Source of the DNA: Dromiciops gliroides
Taxonomy: Eukaryota; Chordata; Mammalia; Microbiotheria; Microbiotheriidae
DNA: 64,000 bases
Direction of reading: 5' to 3'
Assembly: GCF_019393635.1 (NCBI RefSeq)
Contig: NC_057862.1
Location: 154,722,562-154,786,561, forward strand
Program-made: the position numbers and the translations under genes
Part shown: positions 44,440 to 56,229 of the stretch, in pieces
How the letters are laid out: each line of letters opens with the position of its first letter
Numbering within the stretch: the first letter of the stretch is position 1
The notes under the pieces: model-generated
What the model was told of the DNA's origin: nothing
The model's database searches: none
Seen by the model: the letters and a program-made list of their open reading frames with translations, nothing else

Positions 44440-45645
44440 TAATTCATATGGGCTTATATACTCTGAAGATCTGTGAAACCCAGCCATGATTTCATCATTT
44501 CTCATGGTTTCAATATCATCTCTATGCAGATAACTACCAAATCTACATATCCAGCCAGTGTCTCTCTCCTGGGTCCTAGTCACCAAACACAAGCTACTTT
44601 CTGCATATCTCCACCTAGAAATCCTCTAAGCATATGAAATTTAACATGTCTGAAAGAAAACTTTTTTTTAAAAAAAATATTCTTTTTATTTATTTATTTG
44701 GTATTTTTTTTCCCAATTACATGTAAAAACTTTTAACATCCATTTTCAAGAATTTGAAAAACTCATTTTATGCCAATTTCATCCAATCCTCCCAATTCCC
44801 TAATTTCCATCAAGGGCACTAATGTACTTCTAGTCACCCAGTTTCACAATTTAGGAGTCATGCCCACCTCTTTACTTTTCCTCTCACCACCACCCCATAT
44901 CCGATCCATTGTTCTATTGTTATCTCTCTCACATCTTTCTCTCCCATTATACAATTATACTCTCCCATTATACAATTCTCATCACCTCTCATGTGAATTA
45001 ATGTACAATTCCAAACTCCATCCTCTCCATTCTCCAATTCATCCTACACACAGTTGCCAAATTAATATTCCTAAAACATTATCCTGACATATCACCCCTT
45101 CTTCAAGAAGCTTCACTGGTTCCCTATTGCTTCTTGTAGAAATAAGAACTTTCAGTTGGACTTTTAAAGTCCTTAACCACAGCCTCTTTTTTGCTGACTG
45201 ATTTAATATCACTCCAATTCACAAATTCTATATTTCAGCCAAACTGGCCTACTTGATAAAATATTGGAACATTCTCCATGCCTTCCATAGGCCACACTAC
45301 ACTCCTGGAGCACTGTCCCTCCTCATAGATATCTCTTGGAATTCCTATTTACTTCAAGACTCAGGTTAAGTTCCATTTCCTTAAAGATGCCTTTCCTAAT
45401 AAGCCCAGTTTTTAGTACTTTCCCAACCCCTGCAGAAATTATTTTGTATTGGTTTTGCATTATTTAGTATTTAATTATCTGTGTTTTTTTCCAGGAAAAA
45501 GTAAGTTTCTTGAAGGGATTTTAAAAAAATCTTTGTATCATCACTACCACATAGCACTGAGTCTGGCATGTAGTACGTGTTTAATAAATACTTATTAAAT
45601 TGAATTGCTAAGAGGCATAGAAACAAAGGGAGACTTTCCCAGTGA
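44440..45645 (+). mobile_element. L2 3' ORF end and UTR, split by an L1 tail
   Basis: GCAGATAACTACCAAATCTA, AACATGTCTGAAAGAAAAC, then after the L1 piece CATATCCGATCCATTG, CAATTCATCCTACACACAG, CTTCACTGGTTCCCTATTGC, and the end GGCATGTAGTACGTGTTTAA. Same order as 21344-22290, but reaches the true 3' end. Confidence 0.75.
44661..44765 (-). mobile_element. Short L1 3' end
   Basis: T/A-rich tail then CCCAATTACATGTAAAAAC and TTTTAACATCCATTTTCA. GAAAAC-like sequence flanks it on both sides. Confidence 0.65.
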
Positions 45646-45659
45646 CCAGAAGCTCTGAT

Positions 45660-45855
45660 GAAAAGGATCCTAGATTTAGACGTGGAGGAGATATTACAAG
45701 CTTTCCTCTCCAAGTCCTTCAGTCTATAGTGAAGAAACTGAGTTCCAAAGAAGTAAAATGACTTATCTAGGATCTCACGGGTAGCAAATGGCAGTCAGGA
45801 TTCAAACTAGGGTCCTTTCTCTCTAAATCAGTGCTCTTTCCATTGTACAACCTTG
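45660..45855 (-). mobile_element. THER1-like SINE
   Basis: TAGTGAAGAAACTGAGTTCC, AGGATCTCACGGGTAGCAAA. Confidence 0.75.
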
Positions 45856-46384
45856 AAGGATTACAGTGCCTACTACGATGACCTAAACATAGCAGGAGCT
45901 CAACAAATATTTGTTAAGTGAATAAATCAAGGAATCGAGGGTACATTGTCTCAGACCTGGATTTCTCTTGACAGCATGCAGCTGTGGGGGTCAGAAAACT
46001 GCATAGGAACTGAGGACATCCAGAATGCAAAGCTAACAACTTCCATAAATGGTTCTGCACATCTCTTTCCTTTTGGCCTTCAAATAGCTCTGCTTCCCAA
46101 TCCCCACTATCATCTGCCCACTTGATTTTGCTAATGGAATTCTTAGGGAAAATTACACACTGTTACACTTGCCTGCTAATCTCCTTGCCACAGTCATGGT
46201 CCCAAACATTATTAAAATGGTTAAGATTCCATCCTAGCTGCCATTTCCCAATTTTTCAAGGTTCCCGGGGATGCTTAGCAGAGTGGTGTGTAGAAGTACT
46301 AACCAAACCATCTGAATTAGAAGTCAGTTTGGGGATTCAGAGTCACATACACCCACACATGAAAGCATGTCTAAATGTGTCTAT

Positions 46385-46560
46385 AAGTAGCATGGTGCAG
46401 TGGAGAAGGCTCTGTTCTGGGAGACCAGAGTCAAAGGCCTTGCTTGGTTAAGTCATATCACTTGTCTTAATCTAGGTACAATTTCATCTGTAAAATAAGT
46501 GGGTTGATTTCCATTTCTAAGTTCTGTTCTAGCTCTACTATTCTCTGACTCTGTGCTGTT
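46385..46560 (+). mobile_element. THER1-like SINE
   Basis: AGCATGGTGCAGTGGAGAAG, TTCATCTGTAAAATAAGTGG, TTCTAGCTCTACTATTCT. Confidence 0.75.
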
Positions 46561-46589
46561 GAATATATGTGCATATGGATTCATCCTTT

Positions 46590-46910
46590 ATAATTGTTAG
46601 AAAATGACGAGTGTAGAGGTAAAGTGCACATAGCATTTCCATCTAATAAGCCTTGTGTTGTTCAGTGCCATCAGTTTACTCACTCTGCAGAGCCTAAGGG
46701 TCATAAAAATTTTTCTAAACTGGAGTGTGTGAACTATCTTCCACCAAATGCTTCCCGTAAGAAAATAAGTCTTTAATTAGCAGAACATCTCACACAGCTG
46801 AAGCACAACTGTCACAGATACATGCGCAGGGACATTAATTATTCACTGAATTTGCACATGCATGATTTATGGTCTTTTAACTTTAAAGAAGAAGAAGAAA
46901 AGAATTGGTG
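46590..46910. promoter_or_regulatory. Repeat-free block, candidate conserved element
   Basis: Includes CATCTAATAAGCC, GTCTTTAATTAGCAG, GACATTAATTATTCACTG and CATGCATGATTTATGG. No repeat recognised. Confidence 0.33.
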
Positions 46911-47423
46911 TCTGTTTTATGTCTTCTTGGAGCCCTGCTGAATGGATCAACTTAAGAGAGATACCATGGACAGCACCCATATGTTTTCAGAGCTTAATGT
47001 CCCTTTTGAAAACTTTTAGGTTGTATAGTCCTCAATGAAGCATCATTTGTTTCCCGAGGACCTATGATGTCCTTATGCTATGAGGGTCATATAGAAGGAT
47101 AACATACCATTTCTTCCTTGTGAAGGGCAGCTTGTTTCATCTAATACCCTTTATTCACATATGATTTGTGATGTGTTTACAGAGAGCAAGTTAGTGGCAA
47201 AAACCCAGCATAGGAAGCTAGGTCTCCTGACCTTTAGTTCAGAGCTCTTTTTCCTGTGCTAACTAATGAGAAAATTCATGGACTTAAGCTCCTACTAGTA
47301 CTTAAATGTTGTGGAGAGATCAAAGGGAGTATATGCTCCCTGCCTTCAAGGAACTCACCATCCATCTATCTGGGGATACAAAGCTAGCATACCTGAAGAG
47401 TCAAATAATAATAATAGACAATA
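46911..47423. other. Unassigned sequence
   Basis: A decayed THER1-like piece may lie at 47150-47265. No gene. Confidence 0.35.
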
Positions 47424-47570
47424 TGGGGTAGCTAGGTGGTGCAGTGGATAGAGCACCGGCCCTGGAATCAGGAGTACCTGAGTTCAAATCCGGCCTCAGA
47501 CACTTAACACTTACTAGCTGTGTGACCCTGGGCAAGTCACTTAACCCCAATTGCCTCACTAAAAATAATA
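47424..47570 (+). mobile_element. Short CORE-SINE (WSINE1-like)
   Basis: Flanked by AATAATAATAATAGACAATA on the left (47404-47423) and again after the A/AAT tail (to 47590). Confidence 0.95.
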
Positions 47571-47964
47571 ATAATAATAATAGACAATAACATGGGCATC
47601 TCTACATATTATGTGATTAAGAATTGGATGAGTAATGAAATAATAATAACAATAACAACAATAAATTATATAGTAACATGTATGTACTTTCAGAACCTAC
47701 AAAGCACTTTACATGTAATTAGTGTTATAGGAGTTCTACTTTGCTGATCCCATCTGTCTCTAAAATTCAGTGGTTTTGTGATAGGTATTTTGGTTCTAGT
47801 TCATACTTTCCATTCTGAACTGTCCTCTTCTCCTCTACCTCTTTACCTCTCTAAATCCTATTTATATGGAAGGGAGAAGATACATACTTGAAGCTTCAAA
47901 TAGAATTCTGACACCATGAAGGGATCTTTCCTAACTACCCCCAGTCCACAGTGAGCTCTCTTTC

Positions 47965-48100
47965 CAGTAATAATAATAACAATAATACCTCACTTTACCA
48001 TAGTATGCTTTTTCACAACACCCTTGAGGTAAGCTGTACAAATATTATTCATTCCATTCTTCAATGTCCAGTTGAGGAAACTGAGGCCCAGATCTACCAT
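47965..48100 (-). mobile_element. MIR-like SINE fragment
   Basis: AATAATAATAACAATAATACC, CACAACACCCTTGAGGTAAG, GTTGAGGAAACTGAGGCCC. Confidence 0.7.
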
Positions 48101-48560
48101 ATGGCTCTCGGGCCATTTTTATGCTATCCTCCTGCTCTCCAGTTTCTACCTTTGACCCAGCACTTCAGCTCCCACCCTGGCACCCTGGGTTTTTGATGGT
48201 GGAAATTCATCAGATTTAGCTCAAACCAGACCCACCACCAGCTCTACAGATATTCTCATGTGCTATGTACATACCCAACCTTCCCCCATCTGAACCTTTG
48301 CTTTCTACCTTTTTGCTTTGGGAACAGTAATCAAGTCAACACTACTAATACTAGAAAGGATGTGTCCTATCATTCTATTTACAATTCCTTGGAATTCCTG
48401 GCCAAAAAACCTTTCCCTGTCTATAACCCCCCCCCCCCCAATTATTTTCCTTATGAGAATATAAGCTACTTGAAGTCAGGGACTCTCATGGTTTTATCAT
48501 GATTACAATTATAATTATGATTTTTGTGGTAAAGATTAATATTCCCATTTTTAGCTAACT
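48101..48560. other. Unassigned sequence
   Basis: C12-rich homopolymer near 48428. No gene. Confidence 0.4.
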
Positions 48561-48564
48561 CATT

Positions 48565-49109
48565 TGGGAGGTTATGTATGCTACTGAGCTCAGAATGGGA
48601 GCTTTTGAAGGACCTCCCCTTTTGGGGAAGGAGAGATTGAACACTTGCTGAAGGGAGGCAGGCTGCTTCCGGAAGGTGAGGCGTCTTCCGGAACTTGGCC
48701 TCTTTCATGCTGGGCCCTTGCGTGTTCGTGCTCTTGGTGACTTGTGGTCCGGGTGACACGCGAGCAACCTTAGACTGGAGGGCTGTTCAGGTGTTTGGTG
48801 AGTTTAATTATGGAAAACCCTAATAGGCTAAGTTTAGAGTTAAGAGCATTTCTCTGTATTTCTATTTTCCTATTTCCTTATCTTTGATTTTTATTAGTTT
48901 CACCTTTGTTAATTAATTCCCAAATAATAAAATATGATCCTTTTGTGAACTAAAGCTTAGAGGCTCCTTTCTTGTTGGCCTTGGAGAAATATCTAAAAAG
49001 GCCAGTTCAGAGGGGAGGTTAAATCTAAAAGGGTCCCTCATATTTCTGGGTCCCCAATATTAAGGCGAGTCACCCAAATAACACTCTGTATATCAAATTT
49101 TGGCTCTCA
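48565..49109 (+). mobile_element. Solo LTR, group A
   Basis: Starts TGGGAGGTTATG, ends TTTTGGCTCTCA, 545 bp, with a perfect 4-bp duplication CATT at 48561-48564 and 49110-49113. Carries AATAAAA near 48926. Homologue of 22911-23474. Confidence 0.85.
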
Positions 49110-49113
49110 CATT

Positions 49114-50245
49114 ATGTCTACTATTAGTAGTAGTATCCTCAGCACTTTTAGCACACTGCCTATCACATACAAAGTGATTAATAAATGCATTTTGATTCAT
49201 CCATTAATTTATTCATTAATTCCTCCTTTCACTTAGCTAGTAAAGTTCTAGCTCTAAGTCCTACTCTCTCTCCACTATGCCATGCTGCTTTTGCTCCCTC
49301 TCACCCCTATTATCTTAATTTTTCATATAATATTTATATCCTACCTTGAATTGTTCCTTTTCTTTCTCTATGAGTATTGTCTTATTTTAACAACTTAAAT
49401 GTAAGTTCTTTGAAGAAAGGATACATATCTTATATTTTTTGTATTCCCAATGGGGCCTTCCACACAGGAAGTACTCAATAAATATTTGGTGATTAGTTTA
49501 TTCATGGGCAATAGACTGAAACTGTCCAAAGATCAGGAGCTTTGGGCTGTTTTTGAAACACTGGGCAAAAAGAATGTCCTTAATATGCAAAAGAAATCCA
49601 AGGTTTCCTGCCTTGTGAGAAAGAAAGATCAAGGGTTGTGTTTAACCAAATGAGCTGTCCTTTCTGTCTATACATAGTCATATTTTGTAGCTGTAATTGT
49701 GAAGTGAGAACATCATTAAGGAATAAGAAATGGCCACATAAGGTTAGCATCAGTAATTCAGCACCATGGAACCTGATGAGAATGGGAAGATAATGATGGA
49801 GTGCTCTGGTGACTATGCATGGAACATTGGCCCAAATACAGCACAGAAGTAATTTATTGTGCTTATTTACTACTCCAGAATTTGTCATAGCAAACCAAGC
49901 CCTAGTGAAAACCTCAGCCCCAGGGATCTGGCACCTGCAGCTCAGTACTGTGCTTCTCAAGTGTTAAGCTTTGTCAAATTAAGGCCCAAATTCTAAATAA
50001 GTTTTCCTTTATGGGGAGAAAATAGCAGGCATGTGGAGAAAGGGATAGAGTAGGGAGAGTGGGGGACAGATAGACAGACAGGCAGAGGCTGAGAGACAGA
50101 GACACTGTGAGAGACAGAGACAGAGGTGGCAGAGAAAGGGGGGAGGAGAGAACATGCTGGATTGTATAGAAGCAAGGTGTGCATTGGTAGGAGCTAAAAC
50201 CTCTATCATAGACAGAGTTGACTAGTTGAGAGAAAAGGATTGATG
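49114..50245. other. L2 remnants and unique sequence
   Basis: 49130-49190 and 49385-49495 carry L2-end motifs (GTGATTAATAAATGC, GTACTCAATAAATATTTGG). A 126-codon minus frame at 49580-49960 is unrecognised. 50030-50150 is a GA-rich patch with low-complexity frames. Confidence 0.45.
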
Positions 50246-50246
50246 G

Positions 50247-50400
50247 GGGCATCTAGGTGGTGCAGTGGATAAAGCACCCACTCTGGATTCAGGAGGACCT
50301 GAGTTCAAATCTGGCCTCAGACACTTGACACTTACTAGCTATAAGACCCTGGGCAATTCACTTAACCCTCATTGCCCTGCAAAAAAAAAAAAGTGAAAGA
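50247..50400 (+). mobile_element. Short CORE-SINE (WSINE1-like)
   Basis: GGGGGCATCTAGGTGGTGCA head, A12 tail; AAGGATTGATG on the left is repeated as AAGGGATTGATG on the right (near 50413). Confidence 0.93.
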
Positions 50401-50425
50401 AAAGAAAGAAAGGGATTGATGTTGA

Positions 50426-51535
50426 CAGGAGCAACCTTACCTGTTAGTAAAGCAGAGGTGATTGCTGGCGTACTGTAATTTTTAAAAAATCAAGTCCTTC
50501 CCTAGGTTCCTTGGCTGATGCTTGAAATTTCACTGTCACAACTTTATACTTTTAACTTAAATTTTGGTCCCTATAAAATAAACCTTTCCCTACTCCGGGG
50601 CTACCAACCATCAAAGTCACAATTTAAGTTATCAGTCATGTATTTCTCAGTGTAAATATAATCTCTCAGAGAAGGTTTGATCTCTACCAAATAAATAAGG
50701 ATAACGCAATAAAGAGAGAATGAAAGGTATCTAAGGTGGGGAGAGAAGTAGGAAGAGGAAAGAAAGGGTCACAGTGTGTGGAAACAGTGTAAGAAATACA
50801 GTCTTTGTGTATTTCATAATTTTGGAGAGGGTTGACTCAAAGTCTTGATGAGACATTGCAACATTCCCTTTCTTTATGCATAAAGAAAGGTACAAAGACT
50901 CCCAACATGAAGTAACAGGTGAATTTCTACCCAAATATTTTCTCCTTAAGAGAGTGGAGGAATAGGGTGATTCTATCAGCATTATGACTAACTCTTCCCT
51001 TTACACAAAGGCTGAGTTGAAAAAGTAGCTGTTAGGGGATAGGTCAAAAGGACACTAGAGGGAATGTTGGAGTTTTAGCTACCATCAAAGGTATAGTTTG
51101 ATGCAGGTAGTACACTTGAGTCATAACTAGCATGGAACGAATGTGGCTTCATCCCAGGGGGATGAAACATACTTTCTCCCTGGGAGGTGGGATGCTTCCT
51201 TCCAGTGCCTCAACTTGGAGTCCTCTACCGACCTTTACTACTGCACAGTGTATCTGTTCTGATGCTTTTCTCCTCAACTCCCATGAAAGGGAAAGCCAAA
51301 CTACCCCACTCCCCAGGGTGGCTCTCTCTGTGGTCTTCTCTCCCCTTCCTCCATGAGTTACCCCTCCCTTTAGCTACACAATAACCAACATCCCCATCTC
51401 CACTCCTACAGGAAGAATACCAGTATTCCTGTTTGATGCAGACCCTCAGGTATATTCCCTCCAAGTACCGTGTCCTGAAGATAAGACAGAGCTAAATAAG
51501 CAAGGTCACCCACTACAGCACTTCCATTTAGATAG
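50426..51535. other. Unassigned sequence
   Basis: About 1.1 kb with no gene or named repeat. Frames of 65-83 codons occur on both strands and look like chance. Confidence 0.4.
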
Positions 51536-51539
51536 AGCA

Positions 51540-51895
51540 CCTTCAGGTCCTTCCCTCCATCCTATCACTTCATGCTAAATTCCTTTGGGTCTTATCATCT
51601 TTTGCCTCTATCCTCCTGGGCACTATATTTGACCTGCCAATGTACCATAAGAACTCCTGGACCTTGCCATCTACTCTACTGCATAGTTCTTTTCCTATCC
51701 CCAGGTCTTTCTATCTGGCTTGTCACTCAAAGCTTATATGGGCTTTCCTCACTTCACCCTAGTGAGAGTGGGAACTCTTTGAGGTCAGGGATGATCCCTC
51801 TTTTCTACTTGTATCTTTAGCACCTGGCACAGTGCTGGGAAACATAGTAAACACTTTATAAATGCTTTTCATTCATTCATTTCCCAAATGGAAAA
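51540..51895 (+). mobile_element. L2 3' part
   Basis: GAACTCTTTGAGGTCAGGGA, CTTTAGCACCTGGCACAGTG, then ATAAATGCTTTTCATTCATTC. Confidence 0.75.
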
Positions 51896-51947
51896 CAAAG
51901 TTTCATTTTGCCTCTAATATATATTGTCAAATAAACTAGAGCAGATT

Positions 51948-52717
51948 TTTTAAAAGAATTTTATTATTTTCCAATTACATATAAGGATAGTTTTCAACAT
52001 CTGTTTTCACAGGATTTTTGGCTCCAAATTTTTTTCTCCCACCCTCCCTCCCCTCCCTCCTCCCCAAGATGGAAAGCAGTCTGATATAGGTTGTATATGT
52101 ATAATCACATTAAACATATTTCTATATTAGTCATCTTGTGAAAGAAGAATCAGAGCACAAAGGGGGAAAACCTCAAAAAAGAAGGAAAAAGGGGGGGCAG
52201 CTAGGTGGTGCAGTGGATAGAGCACCGGCCTTGGAGTCAGGAGTACCTGAGTTAAAATCTGGCCTCAGACACTTAACACTTACTAGCTGTGTGACCCTGG
52301 GCAAGTCACTTAACCCCAATGGCCTCACTAAAAAAAAAAGAAGGGAAAAAAAAACAGTCCAAAAGTAGAAAAAGTATGGTTCATTCTGCATTCATAATTC
52401 ACAGTTCTTTATTTCTGGATGTTGACAACATTTTCTATCATGAGTTCTTTGAAACTGTTTTGGATCGTTGCACTGCTGAGAAGAGCCAAGTCTATCCCCA
52501 TTGTTCATCATACAATGTTGCTGTTACTGTGTACAATGTTCTCCTGGTTCTGCTCTTCTCAGTCAGCATCAGTTCATGTAAGTCCTTCCAGGTTTCTCTG
52601 AACTCCTCTTGCTCATTGTTTCTTACAGCACAATAGTATTCCATTACATTCATATACCACAACTTGTTTAGTCATTCCCCTATTGATGGGCATTCCCTCA
52701 GTTTCCAATTCTTTGTC
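51948..52717 (-). mobile_element. 5'-truncated L1 3' end with nested SINE
   Basis: Flanked by a perfect 14-bp duplication AACTAGAGCAGATT (51934-51947 and 52718-52731). Reads CCAATTACATATAAGGATAG, CAGTCTGATATAGGTTG and, right of the SINE, TTCATGTAAGTCCTTCCAGG and CTATTGATGGGCATTCCC. Confidence 0.9.
52192..52337 (+). mobile_element. Short CORE-SINE nested in L1
   Basis: GGGGCAGCTAGGTGGTGCAG to CCCCAATGGCCTCAC and an A tail. AAGAAGGAAAAA / AAGAAGGGAAAAA flanks it. Confidence 0.95.
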
Positions 52718-52731
52718 AACTAGAGCAGATT

Positions 52732-53208
52732 GTTGACTTCTACTCCCTGGTCTAATTCATTGTAGCTAAGAACAGCCAAACCTTCAAGAGTGAACCACCA
52801 AGATAGAGATATCCTATGTCAGATCCTAATTTAGGATTTAGGGTTTAGAGGGGGTTTGGAGATCCTATAAGAGACCCTTTCCCTTACTCAATTTGGCTGA
52901 TCTAAGTGTAGGTCAATTTGATCAAACATCTAGTGGGTGAAGGGGAATCAAAAGCCTCTTGGAGTTTTGGGGGGAAACCCTCCTTTTTATCCAACAGGGA
53001 ACTGTTTTCAATGAAGGGAGAATGACCTAGTAGGCAACCTCTTACACCAGGTGAGATGCAACAAAAGCCACTTTAGTCAGACTATGGGGAATCCCTGGGG
53101 GGAATTGATGGAAGTAGATTAACAATTTATATTGGGCCCAAAACTCTGGGAGGTATTCTGGCTGCCTGGCAAAACTCTGGGAAATATACTGTATTGTTTG
53201 GAAGCAAG
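52732..53208. other. Unassigned sequence
   Basis: No gene or repeat recognised. Confidence 0.4.
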
Positions 53209-53212
53209 GTAG

Positions 53213-53733
53213 TGTGAGATTTAAAATTGGATACAAGAGCATTAAACTCCCCTTTAACCTTTCCCTTATATATCTCCCAGAGCAGTAAGTGAAAGAAGCC
53301 TCTGAGCTTTAGTTAGAGCTTTTATTGTTTGGGAATTAATTAGCCAACAAAACAAGGTGATGTTGATTAGAGGGATAGGAAAGTAGAAATACAAATAAAT
53401 AATCTTAGATCTAAGCTTAGTCTATATTCCGTATAGAACTCACCAAAAACCAAAACCACCTCTGAGGCTGAGAACTGGGTCAAGCACGTGCTGTTACGGA
53501 GGACCAGGCCGATCACCAAGGACCTGAGTCAGTGTCTCTGTGTGCCAAGCGAGCCAGTCGAGCAAGCGAGCAAAAAAGAAGCCAACTTCCGTTCTCTCCT
53601 TGCCTTTAAGCTTGCACCCCAGAAGTGGAGTGCTTAGCAGACACACGGGCAGTTCATCACGGTCTCCACCCTGAAAGGGTGGCATCTTTCAGTTATCCTA
53701 ACCAACTGTTAAAAGCTTTCACTTTTTACCACA
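53213..53733 (-). mobile_element. Solo LTR, group B
   Basis: On the minus strand begins TGTGGTAAAAAGTG, has CpG-rich sequence (53490-53650), CAATAAAAGC signal near 53325 and ends TTTTAAATCTCACA. Flanks GTAG (53209-53212) and GCAG (53734-53737) fit a 4-bp duplication with one transition. Confidence 0.85.
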
Positions 53734-53812
53734 GCAGCTAACTCCAAATACTTCTGCAGCCATTTGTTTACTTCTGGCAAAGTTTCAGACACTCCCCAGA
53801 GAAGAGGTTCTT

Positions 53813-54544
53813 TTTTCCCTTCTTAAATAGTATTTTATTTTTTCCAATTATATGTAAAGACAATTTTAACATTTTTTCAAAATAAAATTTTGAGTTCCAA
53901 ATTTTCTCTTTTCCTCCCTCTCTCCCTCCCTTCCCTCCTCCCTAAGATGGTAAACAACTGATATAGGTTATATTATTTGCAATCATGCAAAACATATTTT
54001 CATATTAGTCATGTTGTAAAAAAGGAAGAAGAACAAAGGGGAAAAACTATGAAAAAAATAAAGAAAAAATAGTATGCTTCAATCCGCATTGAGAATCCAT
54101 CAGTTCTTTCTCTGGATACAGATAGCCTTTTCCATCATGAGTCTTTTGCAGTTGTCTTGGATCATTGTATTACTGAGAAGTGCTAAGTCTATATCACAGT
54201 TGATCATCACACAATATTGCTGTTACAGTCTGCAATGTTCTTCTGGTTCTGCTCACTTCATTCAGCATCAGTTCATGTAAGTCTTTCCAGGTTTTTCTAA
54301 AATCTGCCTGTTTGTCATTTCCATTACATTTATAAACCACAATTTATTTATCCATTCCCCAATGGATAGGCATGCCCTCAATTTCCAATTTTTTGCCACC
54401 ATAAAAAGAGCTGCTATAAATATTTTTGTACATGTGGGTCCTTTCCCCTTTTTTATGATCTCTTTGGGATACAGACTAAGTAGCAGGATTTTTGGACCAA
54501 AGGGTATGCACAGTGTGACTGTCCTTTGGGCATGGTTTCAAATT
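53813..54544 (-). mobile_element. 5'-truncated L1 3' end
   Basis: Flanks CAGAGAAGAGGTTCTT (53797-53812) and CAGAGCAGAGGTCCTT (54545-54560) agree at 14 of 16. Contains TTCAGCATCAGTTCATGTAA, AAAGAGCTGCTATAAATATT and ATGATCTCTTTGGGATACAG. Confidence 0.9.
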
Positions 54545-54564
54545 CAGAGCAGAGGTCCTTAACC

Positions 54565-54645
54565 AATCAATAAACATTTATTAAGCACCTACTATATTCT
54601 AAGCACTGGGGAAACAAAAAGAGGCAAAAGGCAGTCTCTTTTGGA
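54565..54645 (+). mobile_element. Ancient dispersed repeat
   Basis: AATAAACATTTATTAAGCACC, AAGCACTGGGGAAACAAAAA. Confidence 0.6.
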
Positions 54646-54750
54646 CTTTTTTGGACCCCCTAAATTAGAATTTTATATAGAATACTTCTGTATTGGTGGC
54701 GCACCCTTGAAGCCTTGGTCATTATTAGCTACAAACCTGGTCCATGGAAG

Positions 54751-55342
54751 TGTTGTGGGCCCAAAGTACCCCAGAAGTTCTCTGGGGCACATCAAGGAAT
54801 CTTGTCCTTGAGAAACTAAACCAGAGGACAGATACGCCTAGGGAGATAAGGGGAACCAGATCAGACAGAGCTAGCTTTGAGACCTCCACCCTTCATTCTG
54901 ATCTCCCTTACCCCATAGGAAATAAGTTTGGGTGTGGCTACAGCCTTTGTGTCCTGAAAAGAGAGATGGCTTGAGGGATCAGTAGCCACCCCTCACCCAA
55001 TTTCTCTAGTCACTACCAGTGGGGGATGGTCCTCCCTCACTAAAGGAACTTTCCACAGTCAAATGGTCACACCCCCATCAGTCCCCTATAAAAGTACCTA
55101 CCAGCCTCCTGCTTGAGGAGATTGGTACCTCAGAGCCACGTGCTTTGTTCCATACCTATCTCCTCATGAGAAGTCCAAGGATTTCTTTCATGGTTTCCCT
55201 CCCCCACCCCTTCCCTTCCCTTGCCCCTAAATAAACTACCATCTTATTCTAACTACTTTTGTGTGCAAGAGGGTGTAATTCTTTAAAGAGGAATTTCTAA
55301 GAACCCCTACCCCAAACCCTCACCCCATTTCCCCCCATAACA
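54751..55342 (+). mobile_element. Solo LTR, group C
   Basis: Starts TGTTGTGGGC, ends CCCCCCATAACA, 592 bp, with a perfect 4-bp duplication GAAG at 54747-54750 and 55343-55346. It has a TATAAAA box at 55087-55093 and AATAAA at 55230-55235, about 140 bp apart, in the order expected for U3-R-U5. Confidence 0.88.
55087..55093 (+). promoter_or_regulatory. LTR TATA box
   Basis: TATAAAA in CCCCTATAAAAGTACC inside the group C LTR. Activity unknown. Confidence 0.6.
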
Positions 55343-55560
55343 GAAGAATTTCAGGGAATCTGTGAACTTGGATGGAGAAAAAAATGACATTTTTATTTTC
55401 CCAAACCTCTAACTGAAATCTAGAATTTCCTTCAATTATGAATATAGACAATGAACATTATTCTGAGAAAAGGTGAATAGGCTACACCAGCCTGCCAAAG
55501 GATCCACAACACACAAAAAAGCTAAGAATCTTTAGACTAGAGAAAAGTCAGCTCTGAAAA
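55343..55560. mobile_element. Old dispersed repeat, LTR target
   Basis: GGGAATCTGTGAACTTGGATG, TTCCTTCAATTATGAATATAG resemble a very old mammalian repeat that I recall but cannot name. A short related phrase stands at 30335-30360. Confidence 0.4.
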
Positions 55561-55852
55561 GGTCTGAGCTAGTTGACACGCCAGTGCTTTCCCACTTAAG
55601 AACGATGAGAGTTCTAGGATGCCATTTGAATTGCTATCCACTCTTCAAGGTCCAGTAAAAGCTCACCCTCTCCATGAAACTTTTGCTAATAGCCTGAACC
55701 TATGCTGATCCCTTCTTCTTCTAAACTCTAATTATGCCGAATGAATCACTCCTTTGGCACTTTGCATATCCAGCCTCATATTGCTATTTTTTTTTTCATG
55801 AGAATGTCTGATCTCCCCAACTAAACTCTTTGAGATCAAGGGCTATTAGACA

Positions 55853-55957
55853 GATGAATGGATGGATGGGTAGATGGATGGATGGATGGATGGATGGATG
55901 GATGGATGGATGGATGGATGGATGGATGGATGGATGGATGGAAGGATGGAAGGATGG
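55853..55957. repeat. (GGAT)n microsatellite
   Basis: About 25 GGAT units, perfect from 55876 to 55940. Confidence 0.97.
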
Positions 55958-55975
55958 TATCAGGGCTGGGACACA

Positions 55976-56077
55976 GGAAATCTCACTTTAGTGTCACCAC
56001 TAGACAATAGTGTCCTCCCTCCCCCAGATAGGAAGGCTTAGCTTCAGAACAAACTCAGTGTCCTGTTTAATATTGAT
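55976..56077 (+). repeat. Patch, copy of 57180-57276
   Basis: Shares GGAAATCTCACT.TAGT.TCA, CAGAT.AGGA.GCTT.GCTTCAG and TTTAATATT.AT with the downstream copy; both follow GGAT-rich sequence. Confidence 0.8.
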
Positions 56078-56229
56078 TTTATCCCCAAAGTACATAGCAT
56101 GCAGTAAAGCTGGGCAAATTGTATAGGTGCTCAATCAATATTTGTTCTTTGAATGCAAGACCTGCGTTACAGATGAGAGGGACAGCATAGAGTAGTACCA
56201 AATAAAGGACTGGTCTGGGAGACAGGAAG

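Larger units (their letters stand above)
55605..56160 (+). mobile_element. L2 3' part with an inserted patch
   Basis: 55605-55850 (ACTCTTCAAGGTCCAGTAAA, CTCTTTGAGATCAAGGGC) and 56083-56160 (CCCCAAAGTACATAGCATGC, GGTGCTCAATCAATATTTG) are consecutive parts of one L2, separated by 55853-56082. Confidence 0.75.

Noticed and set aside
49580..49960. 126-codon minus-strand frame
   Set aside because: Not recognisable, no splice signals or repeat partner; length is within chance for 64 kb on two strands.
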